From positions 248,001 to 312,000 of the forward strand of contig NZ_BNAG01000001.1 in the NCBI RefSeq assembly GCF_014653175.1: a DNA stretch of 64,000 nt. Direction: 5' to 3'. The notes below the pieces were generated by a model. That model was not told the DNA's origin, did no database searches, and worked only from the letters and a program-made list of their open reading frames with translations. The position numbers and the translations under genes are program-made. The DNA is from Roseivirga thermotolerans. GTDB taxonomy: Bacteria > Bacteroidota > Bacteroidia > Cytophagales > Cyclobacteriaceae. This document shows, in pieces, positions 8,496 through 17,800 of the stretch; the first letter of the stretch is position 1, and each line of letters begins with the position of its first letter.

Positions 8496-9464
8496 TTATA
8501 CTATTCCTTCATTCAGCAGGTCACTGATGTGCAAAAAGCCTACTACCCGCTTCTGATCTACTACTATTAATTGGTTAATATCATGCTCACGCATTTGATT
8601 GAGTGCCCGTAGGGCATACTCCCCTTTCGCAATGGTTTTAGGGTTGCGCGTCATTACTTCTGCAATAGTCAGTGCCGAAAAATCATCGTACTTCTCGAGC
8701 ATCCGTCTCAGGTCGCCATCGGTAAAAATACCCACCAATTCGTTCTGTGCATTGACCACTGCAGCGGCTCCCAGCCTCTTTTTTGAAATTACTAAAATAC
8801 TGGCTTTCACCAAGTCAGTTTCTTGAACAACGGGCAATTCGTTCTTTGGATATATATCATCTACCTTTAAGTAGAGTTGTTTACCCAGCGAGCCACCGGG
8901 ATGATACCGCGCAAAATCTTCTGAAGTAAATCCTCTGGCCCACAACAAGGCCACAGCCAGAGCATCGCCCACAGCCATATGTACCGTTGTGCTGGTGGTT
9001 GGCGCCAGGTTGTTAGGATCGGCTTCTTCGGCCACTATGGCTTTCAATACATAGTCGGCATGTTTGGCCACATAACAATCTTCATTACTCACCAGCCCTA
9101 TTATTTTGGCTCCAGTGCGTTTCAGGAGAGGAAGCAACACTTTTATTTCTTCCGTATTTCCGCTTTTGGAAATACACATCACCATGTCTTCCTCCCTTAT
9201 CATTCCCATGTCGCCATGAATGGCATCGGCCGCATGCATAAAAATGGCCGGAGTACCCGTAGAGTTGAGTGTGGCCACAATCTTGTTGGCAATTATGGCG
9301 CTTTTTCCCACCCCGGTAATCACCAACCTACCTTTCATGGAAAGTATTTCGTGAACTACTTGCTCAAAATCTTGGTCTATATACTCAATAACCTTAATTA
9401 TGGCGTCAGCTTCTTTGCGAAGCGTCTCTTTGGCTATTGTTTGAATATTTTTATTTAAATTCAA
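8496..9464 (-). CDS. kdsD: D-arabinose-5-phosphate isomerase, KdsD/KpsF family
   Basis: A 322-residue protein with an SIS sugar-isomerase domain (about 30-175, GVGKS at 51-55, SKSGNTEE further on) and two CBS domains (about 200-322). This is the full architecture of KdsD. It converts ribulose-5-phosphate to arabinose-5-phosphate, the first step of Kdo synthesis for lipopolysaccharide. The frame begins with TTG at 9464. The next ATG lies far inside (residue 43), so TTG is the likely start, and the length then matches the family. It is the first gene of an operon with manC. Confidence 0.9.
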   Translation of the reverse strand: MNLNKNIQTIAKETLRKEADAIIKVIEYIDQDFEQVVHEILSMKGRLVITGVGKSAIIANKIVATLNSTGTPAIFMHAADAIHGDMGMIREEDMVMCISKSGNTEEIKVLLPLLKRTGAKIIGLVSNEDCYVAKHADYVLKAIVAEEADPNNLAPTTSTTVHMAVGDALAVALLWARGFTSEDFARYHPGGSLGKQLYLKVDDIYPKNELPVVQETDLVKASILVISKKRLGAAAVVNAQNELVGIFTDGDLRRMLEKYDDFSALTIAEVMTRNPKTIAKGEYALRALNQMREHDINQLIVVDQKRVVGFLHISDLLNEGIV

Positions 9465-9490
9465 TGGAAGCGCACATTAATTTTGTGCGA

Positions 9491-9518
9491 CAAATATAAG
9501 TAATGGTCTCATTCCAAA
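9491..9518 (-). promoter_or_regulatory. Probable promoter of kdsD-manC
   Basis: Minus-strand TATATTTG (9498-9491) matches TAnnTTTG. A TTTG lies at 9518-9515, but the 16-nt spacer is slightly short. The transcript would start about 20 nt before the TTG start of kdsD. Confidence 0.45.
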
Positions 9519-9537
9519 TGGGTTTAGCCTAATTAAT

Positions 9538-11736
9538 ATGGTAAGTGTTGATGTACTACGATCTAAGCTGAAGGAGGTATTCGGCTATGATCAATTCAGG
9601 GGGAATCAGGAAAAAATAATACTGAACTTATTAGCAGGTAGAAACACCTTTGTGATTATGCCTACAGGCGCAGGAAAGTCCATGTGCTACCAGATGCCTG
9701 CTATTGTGCAAGAGGGCACCGCTATAGTTATTTCCCCGCTTATCGCCTTAATGAAGAATCAGGTAGACCAGCTCAATGCGGTTGGCATCAAAGCCCGGTT
9801 CCTCAACTCAACACTCTCAAAATCTGAGATAAACAAAATAAAAAAGGCTACCCTTGCCGGTGAACTCAAGTTACTATACATAGCCCCTGAGTCGCTTACT
9901 AAAGAAGAAAATGTAGACTTCCTCCGCCAGGCCAAAATATCGTTTGCGGCTATCGATGAGGCCCACTGTATTTCTGAATGGGGCCACGACTTCCGGCCTG
10001 AATACAGGCGAATAAAGTCTATAATCGACCATCTGGGCCAAATCCCTATCATAGCCCTTACGGCCACAGCCACCCCTAAAGTACAGCTTGATATTCAACG
10101 CAACCTGCAAATGGAGGGAGCCGATTTGTTCAAGTCTTCTTTTAACCGGGAAAACCTTTACTATGAAGTTCGCCCCAAAAAAGGCATTAAAAAACAGCTT
10201 ATTAAGTTCATCAGGGAGAATCAGGGCAAGTCGGGGATTATATATTGCCTGAGCCGCAAGAAGGTAGAAGAAATTGCCGAGTTCTTGCGGGTGAACGGAT
10301 TTAAGGCGGCTCCATATCATGCCGGCTTCGACCCGGCCGTTCGAATGAAGAATCAGGACGATTTTCTCAACGAGGAAGTGGATGTGATTGTGGCCACCAT
10401 TGCTTTCGGCATGGGAATAGACAAACCGGACGTACGGTTTGTAATTCACTACGATGTGCCCAAGTCATTAGAAGGATACTATCAGGAAACCGGTAGGGCA
10501 GGTAGAGACGGACTGGAAGGTCAGTGCATCATGTTCTACAGGTACAACGATATTCTCAAACTCGAAAAATTCAACAAAGACAAGCCTGTTACTGAAAAGG
10601 AAAACGCCAAAATATTGCTTGAGGAGATGGCTTCCTATGCGGAGTCGGCCGTATGTCGTAGAAAGCAACTCCTCCACTACTTTGGTGAGGAGTATGACGA
10701 TACACACTGCAAAGAATCGGGAATGTGCGACAACTGTCGCTATCAGAGAGAAAAATATGATGGGCAACAATATGCCCAAACGGTTATTGAAGCCGTACTG
10801 CAAACGGAAGAACGTTTTGGCATGAGTCATCTGGTCAACGTGATCAGAGGCTCCAGCAACCAGTATGTAAAAAGCTACAAGCACGACAAGTTGCCCGTTT
10901 ATGGCAAAGGAAAAGGTGAAGACGAAAGCTTTTGGAAGTCGGTAGTAAGACAAACGCTACTCAATGAGCTTATTGAAAAAGACATAGAAAACATAGGTCT
11001 GCTCAAATGCACGCAAAAAGGCCGAAAGTTTGTTGAAAAGCCCGAATACATTGAGTTCACCAAAGACCTGGATTTTAGCGATGTAGACGAAACGGAGGAT
11101 GAAAGCAATGAAACTCCTGCTTCGCCAAACCCCGGTAGTTCTTACGACAAGGTGCTTTTTGACCTTTTGAAAGCTGAAAGAAAGAAAATAGCCAAAGAGA
11201 AAAATCTTCCACCCTATGTGATTATTCAGGATCCCTCGCTGCAGGAGATGGCTACCACCTACCCCACCACTCCGGAAGCTCTGGCCAACGTAAATGGCAT
11301 TGGCATGGGCAAAGTACAAAAGTTCGGAGCCTCATTCATGCGACTCATTAAACAGTATGTAGAGGATAATGAGATTGACATTGAAGATGTAGTAGTTATT
11401 AAATCTTCGGGCAATAAGTCCAAAAACAAAATTTACATTATTCAGCAGGTAGACCGAAAAATAGACCTGGAAGAAGTAGCCGAACAAAAAGGGTGGTCTA
11501 TGGAAGAGTTGATAGACGAAATGGAAATTATCTGTTTTGCAGGCACCAAACTCAACCTGGACTATTACCTGGATCAAATTATGGACGAAGACCTGCAGGA
11601 CGACATAATGAACTACTTTATGAATGCCGAGTCTGACGACATTAAAGAAGCCATGGACGAATTTGATGGGGAAGACATTACTGAAGAAGACCTACGATTG
11701 ATGCGTATTAAATTCCTTTCAGAATACGCAAATTAA
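9538..11736 (+). CDS. recQ: ATP-dependent DNA helicase RecQ
   Basis: A 732-residue 3'-5' SF2 helicase for recombination and replication-fork repair. Motif I is PTGAGKS (residues 42-48), motif II is DEAH (140-143), and the helicase C-terminal half includes TGRAGRDG. The RecQ zinc-binding cluster follows (CRRKQLLHYF... CKESGMCDNC), then the RQC winged helix and an HRDC domain (about 535-610, ending in a helix-hairpin-like ANVNGIGMGKVQKFG). A further acidic C-terminal extension (about 620-732) looks like the helix-turn-helix tail common in Bacteroidota RecQ. A TAATTTTG -7-like element (9478-9485) lies upstream without a clear -33. It is transcribed away from kdsD. Confidence 0.93.
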   Translation: MVSVDVLRSKLKEVFGYDQFRGNQEKIILNLLAGRNTFVIMPTGAGKSMCYQMPAIVQEGTAIVISPLIALMKNQVDQLNAVGIKARFLNSTLSKSEINKIKKATLAGELKLLYIAPESLTKEENVDFLRQAKISFAAIDEAHCISEWGHDFRPEYRRIKSIIDHLGQIPIIALTATATPKVQLDIQRNLQMEGADLFKSSFNRENLYYEVRPKKGIKKQLIKFIRENQGKSGIIYCLSRKKVEEIAEFLRVNGFKAAPYHAGFDPAVRMKNQDDFLNEEVDVIVATIAFGMGIDKPDVRFVIHYDVPKSLEGYYQETGRAGRDGLEGQCIMFYRYNDILKLEKFNKDKPVTEKENAKILLEEMASYAESAVCRRKQLLHYFGEEYDDTHCKESGMCDNCRYQREKYDGQQYAQTVIEAVLQTEERFGMSHLVNVIRGSSNQYVKSYKHDKLPVYGKGKGEDESFWKSVVRQTLLNELIEKDIENIGLLKCTQKGRKFVEKPEYIEFTKDLDFSDVDETEDESNETPASPNPGSSYDKVLFDLLKAERKKIAKEKNLPPYVIIQDPSLQEMATTYPTTPEALANVNGIGMGKVQKFGASFMRLIKQYVEDNEIDIEDVVVIKSSGNKSKNKIYIIQQVDRKIDLEEVAEQKGWSMEELIDEMEIICFAGTKLNLDYYLDQIMDEDLQDDIMNYFMNAESDDIKEAMDEFDGEDITEEDLRLMRIKFLSEYAN

Positions 11737-11737
11737 T

Positions 11738-11745
11738 TACCTTTG
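11738..11745 (+). promoter_or_regulatory. Possible -7 element for purD
   Basis: TACCTTTG matches TAnnTTTG and lies 2 bases after the recQ stop and 26 bases before the purD ATG. Only a weak TTTC is found where the -33 should be. Confidence 0.35.
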
Positions 11746-11771
11746 AGGCTTTCAAAAAATCCTTATAATCT

Positions 11772-13064
11772 ATGAAAGTCCTTGTTCTTGGTAGCGGTGG
11801 CAGAGAACACGCCCTCAGTTGGAAAATTGCTCAAAGCAAACAATGCGAAGCCCTGTTTATTGCTCCCGGCAATGCGGGCACAGCACAAGTAGGGACTAAC
11901 GTGGCCCTGACCGTGACGGATTTTGAAGGCATTGGCCACTTTGTAAAACAAGAACAAATTGATTTGGTAGTTGTAGGGCCAGAAGACCCTTTGGTAAAAG
12001 GTATTGCCGACTACTTTGCCAAAGATGATGAACTAAAGAAGGTCGGACTGGTAGGCCCTTCAGCTAACGGGGCTCAACTAGAGGGGAGCAAGGATTTTTC
12101 TAAGCGCTTTATGGAACGACACGGCATACCCACCGCCCGTTCCAAAACATTTACCCGCGAAAATCTTGAAGAGGGACTCAATTACGTTTCGAGCCACCCA
12201 CTGCCGGTAGTGCTCAAAGCTGACGGACTAGCAGCCGGTAAGGGAGTAATTATTGCAGAAACCACCGAGCAGGCCCGCGAAACCCTACAAGAGATGCTGG
12301 TGGAAGCCAAGTTTGGCGATGCTTCCAGCAGGGTGGTTATTGAGCAATACCTTCAGGGTATTGAATTGTCGGTTTTTGTACTTACCGATGGGCATAGCTA
12401 CAAAATTCTGCCCGAAGCCAAAGACTACAAACGCATAGGAGAAAACGATACGGGGCTGAACACTGGCGGTATGGGAGCTGTAACTCCAGTACCCTTTGCA
12501 GCAGGAGACTTTATGCAAAAAGTAGAAGAGCGCATTGTAAAGCCAACCGTAAAAGGCCTGAAGGAAGAAAATATCGACTACAAAGGCTTTATTTTCATTG
12601 GCCTTATGAATGTTGGTGGAGACCCTTATGTAATTGAGTATAACGTTCGAATGGGAGACCCTGAAACCCAGGTTGTCATACCTAAGATTAAATCGGACTT
12701 ATTGGAACTACTGCAAGCTACTGCACAAGAACGGCTGGCCGAGGTGGATTATACGACACACAATGAAGCTTTTACTACAGTGGTAATGGTTTCCGGTGGC
12801 TACCCAGGCAGCTACCCCAAAGGTCACCCCATCAGCGGATTGAACGAGGTAAATGGGGCTTTGGTGTTTCATGCAGGAACCAAGCTGAACGACTCGCAAG
12901 ACATCGTTACCAATGGTGGTCGGGTGCTGGCCATTACCGGAAAAGGCGAATCGGTAGAAAAAGCCCTCGAAAATGCTTATAATGGTGTCAGCAAAATTTC
13001 CTGGACAGATGAGTATCATCGTAGAGACATTGGCCAGGATATTCTAAGATTGCTTAAACAATAG
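11772..13064 (+). CDS. purD: Phosphoribosylamine--glycine ligase
   Basis: A 430-residue ATP-grasp enzyme that joins glycine to phosphoribosylamine in step 2 of purine synthesis. The N-terminal domain opens with VLGSGGREHALSWKI. The ATP-grasp core contains LKADGLAAGKGVII and the metal-binding segment VIEYNVRMGDPETQ, both hallmarks of PurD. Length and domain order (N, A, B, C) match the family. It sits alone among other purine genes' usual partners, between recQ and ricT on the same strand, 27 bp upstream of ricT. Confidence 0.95.
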   Translation: MKVLVLGSGGREHALSWKIAQSKQCEALFIAPGNAGTAQVGTNVALTVTDFEGIGHFVKQEQIDLVVVGPEDPLVKGIADYFAKDDELKKVGLVGPSANGAQLEGSKDFSKRFMERHGIPTARSKTFTRENLEEGLNYVSSHPLPVVLKADGLAAGKGVIIAETTEQARETLQEMLVEAKFGDASSRVVIEQYLQGIELSVFVLTDGHSYKILPEAKDYKRIGENDTGLNTGGMGAVTPVPFAAGDFMQKVEERIVKPTVKGLKEENIDYKGFIFIGLMNVGGDPYVIEYNVRMGDPETQVVIPKIKSDLLELLQATAQERLAEVDYTTHNEAFTTVVMVSGGYPGSYPKGHPISGLNEVNGALVFHAGTKLNDSQDIVTNGGRVLAITGKGESVEKALENAYNGVSKISWTDEYHRRDIGQDILRLLKQ

Positions 13065-13091
13065 ACTTCTGGCCTTGGGCTTAGTAAATAT

Positions 13092-14366
13092 ATGAGTTGT
13101 AGTTGTGGAACAAGTGTAGCAGGCAAAACAGCAGGATGCAATAACAATGGTGGCTGTGCCACGGGTGGTTGCAATAAGCTGAACGTTTTTGATTGGCTCT
13201 CCAATATGGACGTGCCGGTTCAGGAGAAGTTCAACATAGTGGAGGTACGTTTTAAAAACGGCCGCAAAGAGTTCTTTAAGAATGAAAACCACCTGGATCT
13301 TGTTACCGGAGAGGCCGTAATTGTAGATGTTCCCGGAGGGCATCATCTGGGGCACGTATCCATGCAAGGCGAACTTGTAAGACTTCAAATGAAAAAGAAG
13401 AGTGTTGAAGTCAACGATGAAATTCGCCAAATCTATCGCAAAGCCACACTCAAAGACCTCGAAAAATTTGAGCAGGTGAGAAAGCGCGAAATGCCTGCCC
13501 TCTATCGCACCCGAAACATTATTCTGGAACAAAAGCTGGAAATGAAACTCACCGATATTGAGTTTCAGGCCGACAACACCAAAGCTACTTTCTACTATTC
13601 TGCCGATGACCGGGTAGATTTTCGGGAGTTGATTAAAGTGCTGGCAGCCGAATTTAAAATTCGGGTAGAAATGCGACAAATAAGCCTGAGACAGGAGGCT
13701 GGTCGCCTTGGTGGCATAGGATCTTGCGGACGCGAACTGTGCTGTTCTACCTGGCTCAGCGAGTTTAAAAGTGTATCTACAGCCGCAGCCCGCTACCAAA
13801 ACCTTAGCCTCAATCCGAGTAAACTTTCCGGCCAGTGCGGCCGACTCAAGTGCTGCCTTAATTATGAGCTGGACACTTATATGGAAGCTCTGGAAGATAT
13901 TCCTGAAGTGACCAAGCTTAAAACCAGTAAAGGGGAAGCGCGACTACAAAAAACTGATATTTTCAGAAAAATAATGTGGTTTAGCTATGGCGATGAAAAC
14001 AGCTGGCATCCCATACCCACAGCGCGTGTAAAAGAAATTCTTGCCCTGAATCAGAAAGGTGAAATCCCCGAATCGCTAACCGAAGACAAAGCGGCTGTAA
14101 GCCCGGTAGAAGCTACCATTAATAGTGACCTGGAGCGCATGGACGAGCGGTTTAAGAAAAAAGATGCTCGAAAAAAAGCCAAGAAGCGCAGAGGCCCCAG
14201 AAACGACAAAGGCAAAACAGGTGCCCAAAAAGGCCCGAAAAAGCCCGAGGCAAAAGCGGCTCCACAAAGCGGCACAGTAGCAGCCAAAGGCAAACCAAAG
14301 CCCCCTCGTAAAAAGAACCGAAACTTTAAGAAGCGGAATCGCCCGGACAATGACCAGAAAAGCTAA
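13092..14366 (+). CDS. RicT/YaaT-like PSP1-domain protein
   Basis: A 424-residue PSP1-superfamily protein related to Bacillus RicT (YaaT), which with RicA and RicF forms an Fe-S-binding complex that modulates RNase Y and RNA processing. The conserved cysteine motifs CGRELCC (212-218) and CGRLKCC (249-255) are present. Two unusual ends are visible: a short N-terminal cysteine/glycine/asparagine-rich stretch (residues 2-28, seven cysteines) and a long lysine/arginine-rich tail (about 350-424) that could bind RNA. The role in Bacteroidota is not established. The last 17 nt overlap the gldH start, so the pair is coupled. Confidence 0.85.
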   Translation: MSCSCGTSVAGKTAGCNNNGGCATGGCNKLNVFDWLSNMDVPVQEKFNIVEVRFKNGRKEFFKNENHLDLVTGEAVIVDVPGGHHLGHVSMQGELVRLQMKKKSVEVNDEIRQIYRKATLKDLEKFEQVRKREMPALYRTRNIILEQKLEMKLTDIEFQADNTKATFYYSADDRVDFRELIKVLAAEFKIRVEMRQISLRQEAGRLGGIGSCGRELCCSTWLSEFKSVSTAAARYQNLSLNPSKLSGQCGRLKCCLNYELDTYMEALEDIPEVTKLKTSKGEARLQKTDIFRKIMWFSYGDENSWHPIPTARVKEILALNQKGEIPESLTEDKAAVSPVEATINSDLERMDERFKKKDARKKAKKRRGPRNDKGKTGAQKGPKKPEAKAAPQSGTVAAKGKPKPPRKKNRNFKKRNRPDNDQKS

Positions 14367-14817
14367 GTTAGCCATTGCAACCCTTCTCCTCTTCGTGTGG
14401 GCATGCGATGCCCAAAGGGTATTTGAAGACGACCAAAGCTTTGAACAGAAAAGCTGGCACATGAACGAAATGCCGGAGTTCAGCTTTGAAATAGAGGATA
14501 CAACTCCCAAAAACATTTACTTCAAGCTCAGAAATGACCTTGAATATCCGTTTCAAAACCTTTATGTGACTTACTACCTGCTCGATGAACAAAATGAGCA
14601 GGTTACCTCCGACCTCATTAATATTTCCCTGTTCGATGAGGTAAGCGGCAAACCTCTTGGTAAAGGCAGCAGTATTTACCAGTCTTCTGAGCGCATTTTG
14701 GAAGGATACTCCTTTCCCCAACCTGGTAAATACACTTTTAGGGTGGCTCAATATATGAGAAGTGAATCCCTGGCAGGTGTGCATTCGGTGGGGGTAAGAG
14801 TAGAAGAAGCCAATTAG
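14350..14817 (+). CDS. gldH: Gliding motility lipoprotein GldH
   Basis: A 155-residue lipoprotein. The signal peptide ends in a lipobox (FVWAC, lipidated Cys at residue 19). The mature part is a beta-rich domain with the PEFSFEIEDTTPKNIYFKLRN segment and a central YVTYYLLDE strand typical of GldH. GldH is required for gliding in Flavobacterium johnsoniae, probably through the stability of the motility/T9SS apparatus; it is not a channel part. It overlaps the ricT-like gene by 17 nt. The opposite-strand helicase gene ends 75 bp downstream. Confidence 0.88.
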   Translation: MTRKAKLAIATLLLFVWACDAQRVFEDDQSFEQKSWHMNEMPEFSFEIEDTTPKNIYFKLRNDLEYPFQNLYVTYYLLDEQNEQVTSDLINISLFDEVSGKPLGKGSSIYQSSERILEGYSFPQPGKYTFRVAQYMRSESLAGVHSVGVRVEEAN

Positions 14818-14891
14818 ATCTTAATCCTTGCTAAATCAAGAATAGAGGTCTACAGCCCCCTAAACCTTATACCGTGCAGCAAGATGTGTGC

Positions 14892-17800
14892 TTACCTCAC
14901 ACTATCTACCAACTCAATAAATCGGCTGATTTTATCTTTTACATTGGTACCATTTTGCCAATAGTCGCGAGAGTGCATTAGGCGATAGGGCCAGGCTTTA
15001 GCACTAAGCAGTGCCGGTCTGTAAACAAAACTTTCTTTCACTGAGGTACTCACGTAGAAGGAATTATCGTCCGTAAAGATCAGGCCCAGATACTTATTCC
15101 TACGCATCAAGGCAATATCTGCATAAACAGAATCGGACTTCATTTTTACGGGCAACTCCCCTTCCAGTGCTATAAGCTTATTCTTTAAATACCACTCTTG
15201 TTCAAACCCCTTATCTATAGTAAGTGTAATATCCATTTCTTTGTCAGAGACCTGCTTGGCATATTTTAAATAGGCCTTTAACATTTTGGGGCCTTCATTC
15301 CTGGTATCTTCTACCTTGAGCTGCGAAGGCAAAATAGAAGTAACGATCACCACCTTTTGTCTGGCCCGGGTAATGGCCACGTTCAATCTGTTTTCTCCCC
15401 CCACCTGATTGAGGCTACCAAACTGTACATTCATCTTGCCATTCGCGTCTGGTGCGTAACCCGTACTGAAAATGATCACATCGCGTTCATCGCCCTGAAC
15501 ATTCTCTATATTTTTCACAAACAGGGATCCTTTATCCATTAACCCTTCTTCTTCCAGTAAGTCTATTATCAGTCCTTGCTGAACCCCATTGAATGTAACC
15601 ACCCCCAAACTGTACTCTGTCTTCTTTCTCAGAAAAGACTTTACCACTTCTACCACTTCGCTGGCTTCCTCAAGATTACTTTGTTTTTCCCACCGGCCTT
15701 TCACCTTGATATATTCTATGGCAGGTTCAGTTCCATTGGCCACATCAAAATGAGGAAGCATAGTGAGTTTATTTTGGTAGAAATGCTCATTAGAGAATTG
15801 AATTAGCTCTTGAGACTGACTTCTGTAATGACCTCTCAGATGCACCTGCATAAGGAAATTACGGCTAAGCTCTAAAAGCGATTCTACCTCCAGAGCCATC
15901 TCTTCCGAATCGTCTTCCCAGCGCACTCTGTACAAATCGTTGGGTTTCAATTGCTGATCGTCACCAGCCACCACCACTTGCTTACCTCTGTAAATGGCCG
16001 GCAAACCTTTCTCCGCAAAGCATTGGCTGGCCTCATCAAAAATCACCAGATCGAACACAGACTCCATGGGAAAAATAGCCGAAACAGATTCCGGAGAAGC
16101 AAGCCAGCAGGGCACCAGGTTGAACAACTCTTGATAAAAGTGATTAATAACTCTGCGAACAGGCCATATCTTTCGCTTTTTGGTCACCTGATGGAGCAAC
16201 TCGCGATAAGTGACCATGTTATTCAAGCGATTGAATTCAATACCCTCATAAGTTCTTTCACGCGCCTTTTGTAGTAATATCTGATTGCTGGCTTCAGCCT
16301 TTTGTTCCACAGCCTCCCGGAGTTCAGAAATAAGTCGGTCGAACTTTAAAGTGGATACAGCTCTTAGAATGGGGTTTTTACTCTCAATATGGTCTATCCA
16401 TGCCAGTCGCAAGCTGTTATCAAACACTTGCAGTACTTCTTTTTTGTGGGCAAGGTGCAAATCAGCCAACCGATCTACAATGGCCAACTCTTTATCTGAG
16501 AAGGACTCCCTCAGTTTATCTAACTCACAGAGAGTCTCAAAATCTCGTTTCACACTTTTTCGCAAAGCCTTCAAAAAATCCTCATCAACGAGAAGTCTGT
16601 CGATTTGAGGCGGCTCAATGTACTTGTTCCACCGGCTGCGCCTAGCCGGCAGTGGCTCAAGAGCCTTTCTTAGCTCTTTAATTTTAGACCGGAACTCTTT
16701 AGCAGAAAGCTTATTGAGCTTAAAATACTCGTTGAAATTGGCAAATGAATTGAATCGCAGTTTACCGTTTACGGCCATCTCCAAATGGTCGATCCATTGA
16801 TTTATTTCTTCCTGAGACAAGGTCTTGGGTACAGAATTTATCCAGCCCACGCTGCGAAGCTTGGTAAGCTGATGTTGCAGATTGAGGCGATTATCGATTC
16901 GCTCTGTGAGTATTCTAAGGGCGGCCTTATCATCTCGCAAACCATTGGCTACCAGTATTCTGGCCAATCGCAGTTTTTCTTTTGAGAAACGCCATTTAAA
17001 CGATTTCCAAGCCGAATTTTTGGCATCGGATCTCTGCTTAAGTATTTGCTGTACCTCTCCTATTTCATTGGCCGGAATGGTCTGCTCTACGCCATTTCCC
17101 TCAAAACATTTGTTCAGAAGGTTACGGGTATTTTTTAACCACAGCAATTCTGTCTGAGCGTTTGGGAAAGCCGTCATTGGCCTGAAAAGCCTGTAAATTT
17201 CCTCGTTTTTTAAGTAGGCGTTTATCTCTCTAAGGCGCTCAAGGTTTTCACTAATGGTTCGGCAGGCATCGTAGTCTACTTCTTCTCCTATAATTTCAGA
17301 GACCTGCCTGGCAATAGCTCGCGCCTCTTTAGGGATTTCATCCAAGCAGCTCAAAATTTCCTGCAAATCGCTCGCCCTGAAACCGGCAAAGCTTACCCGA
17401 TCGGACCAGGGGTGCTCATCACTGTCCAATTCATTGGCATAGTCAAAATAAAGCTCCAGTTTCTTTAAAAACTTATCGAGCTTCTTAAAGTGAAAATCGG
17501 AATACTCCTGTACCATGGATATGTGAGCAGCCTCCGGACTCGAAGTGAGGTATAGTTCCTTTACCGAGAGTCCACATTCCGAATTATCGAACAAAGCCGC
17601 CTTGTATTCCTCCAGTTGCTCTACATTCTCCTCAATGGTAAGGCTGGCCTGCCTAAACTGCCGGTCGAGTTGAAGGGCATCCAGATTGTTGTTACTCCTT
17701 TTGTATTCTTGAAGCCGATCGATTTGGCGAGCAATTTTATCGTAAATGTCTTTTCTGTCGGCTTTAAAATCATGAACAAGGGCTGCAAATTCATGAATTT

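Noticed and set aside
14140-14350. Lys-rich repeats at the end of the RicT-like gene as DNA repeats
   Set aside because: They are low-complexity coding sequence without regular DNA periodicity.
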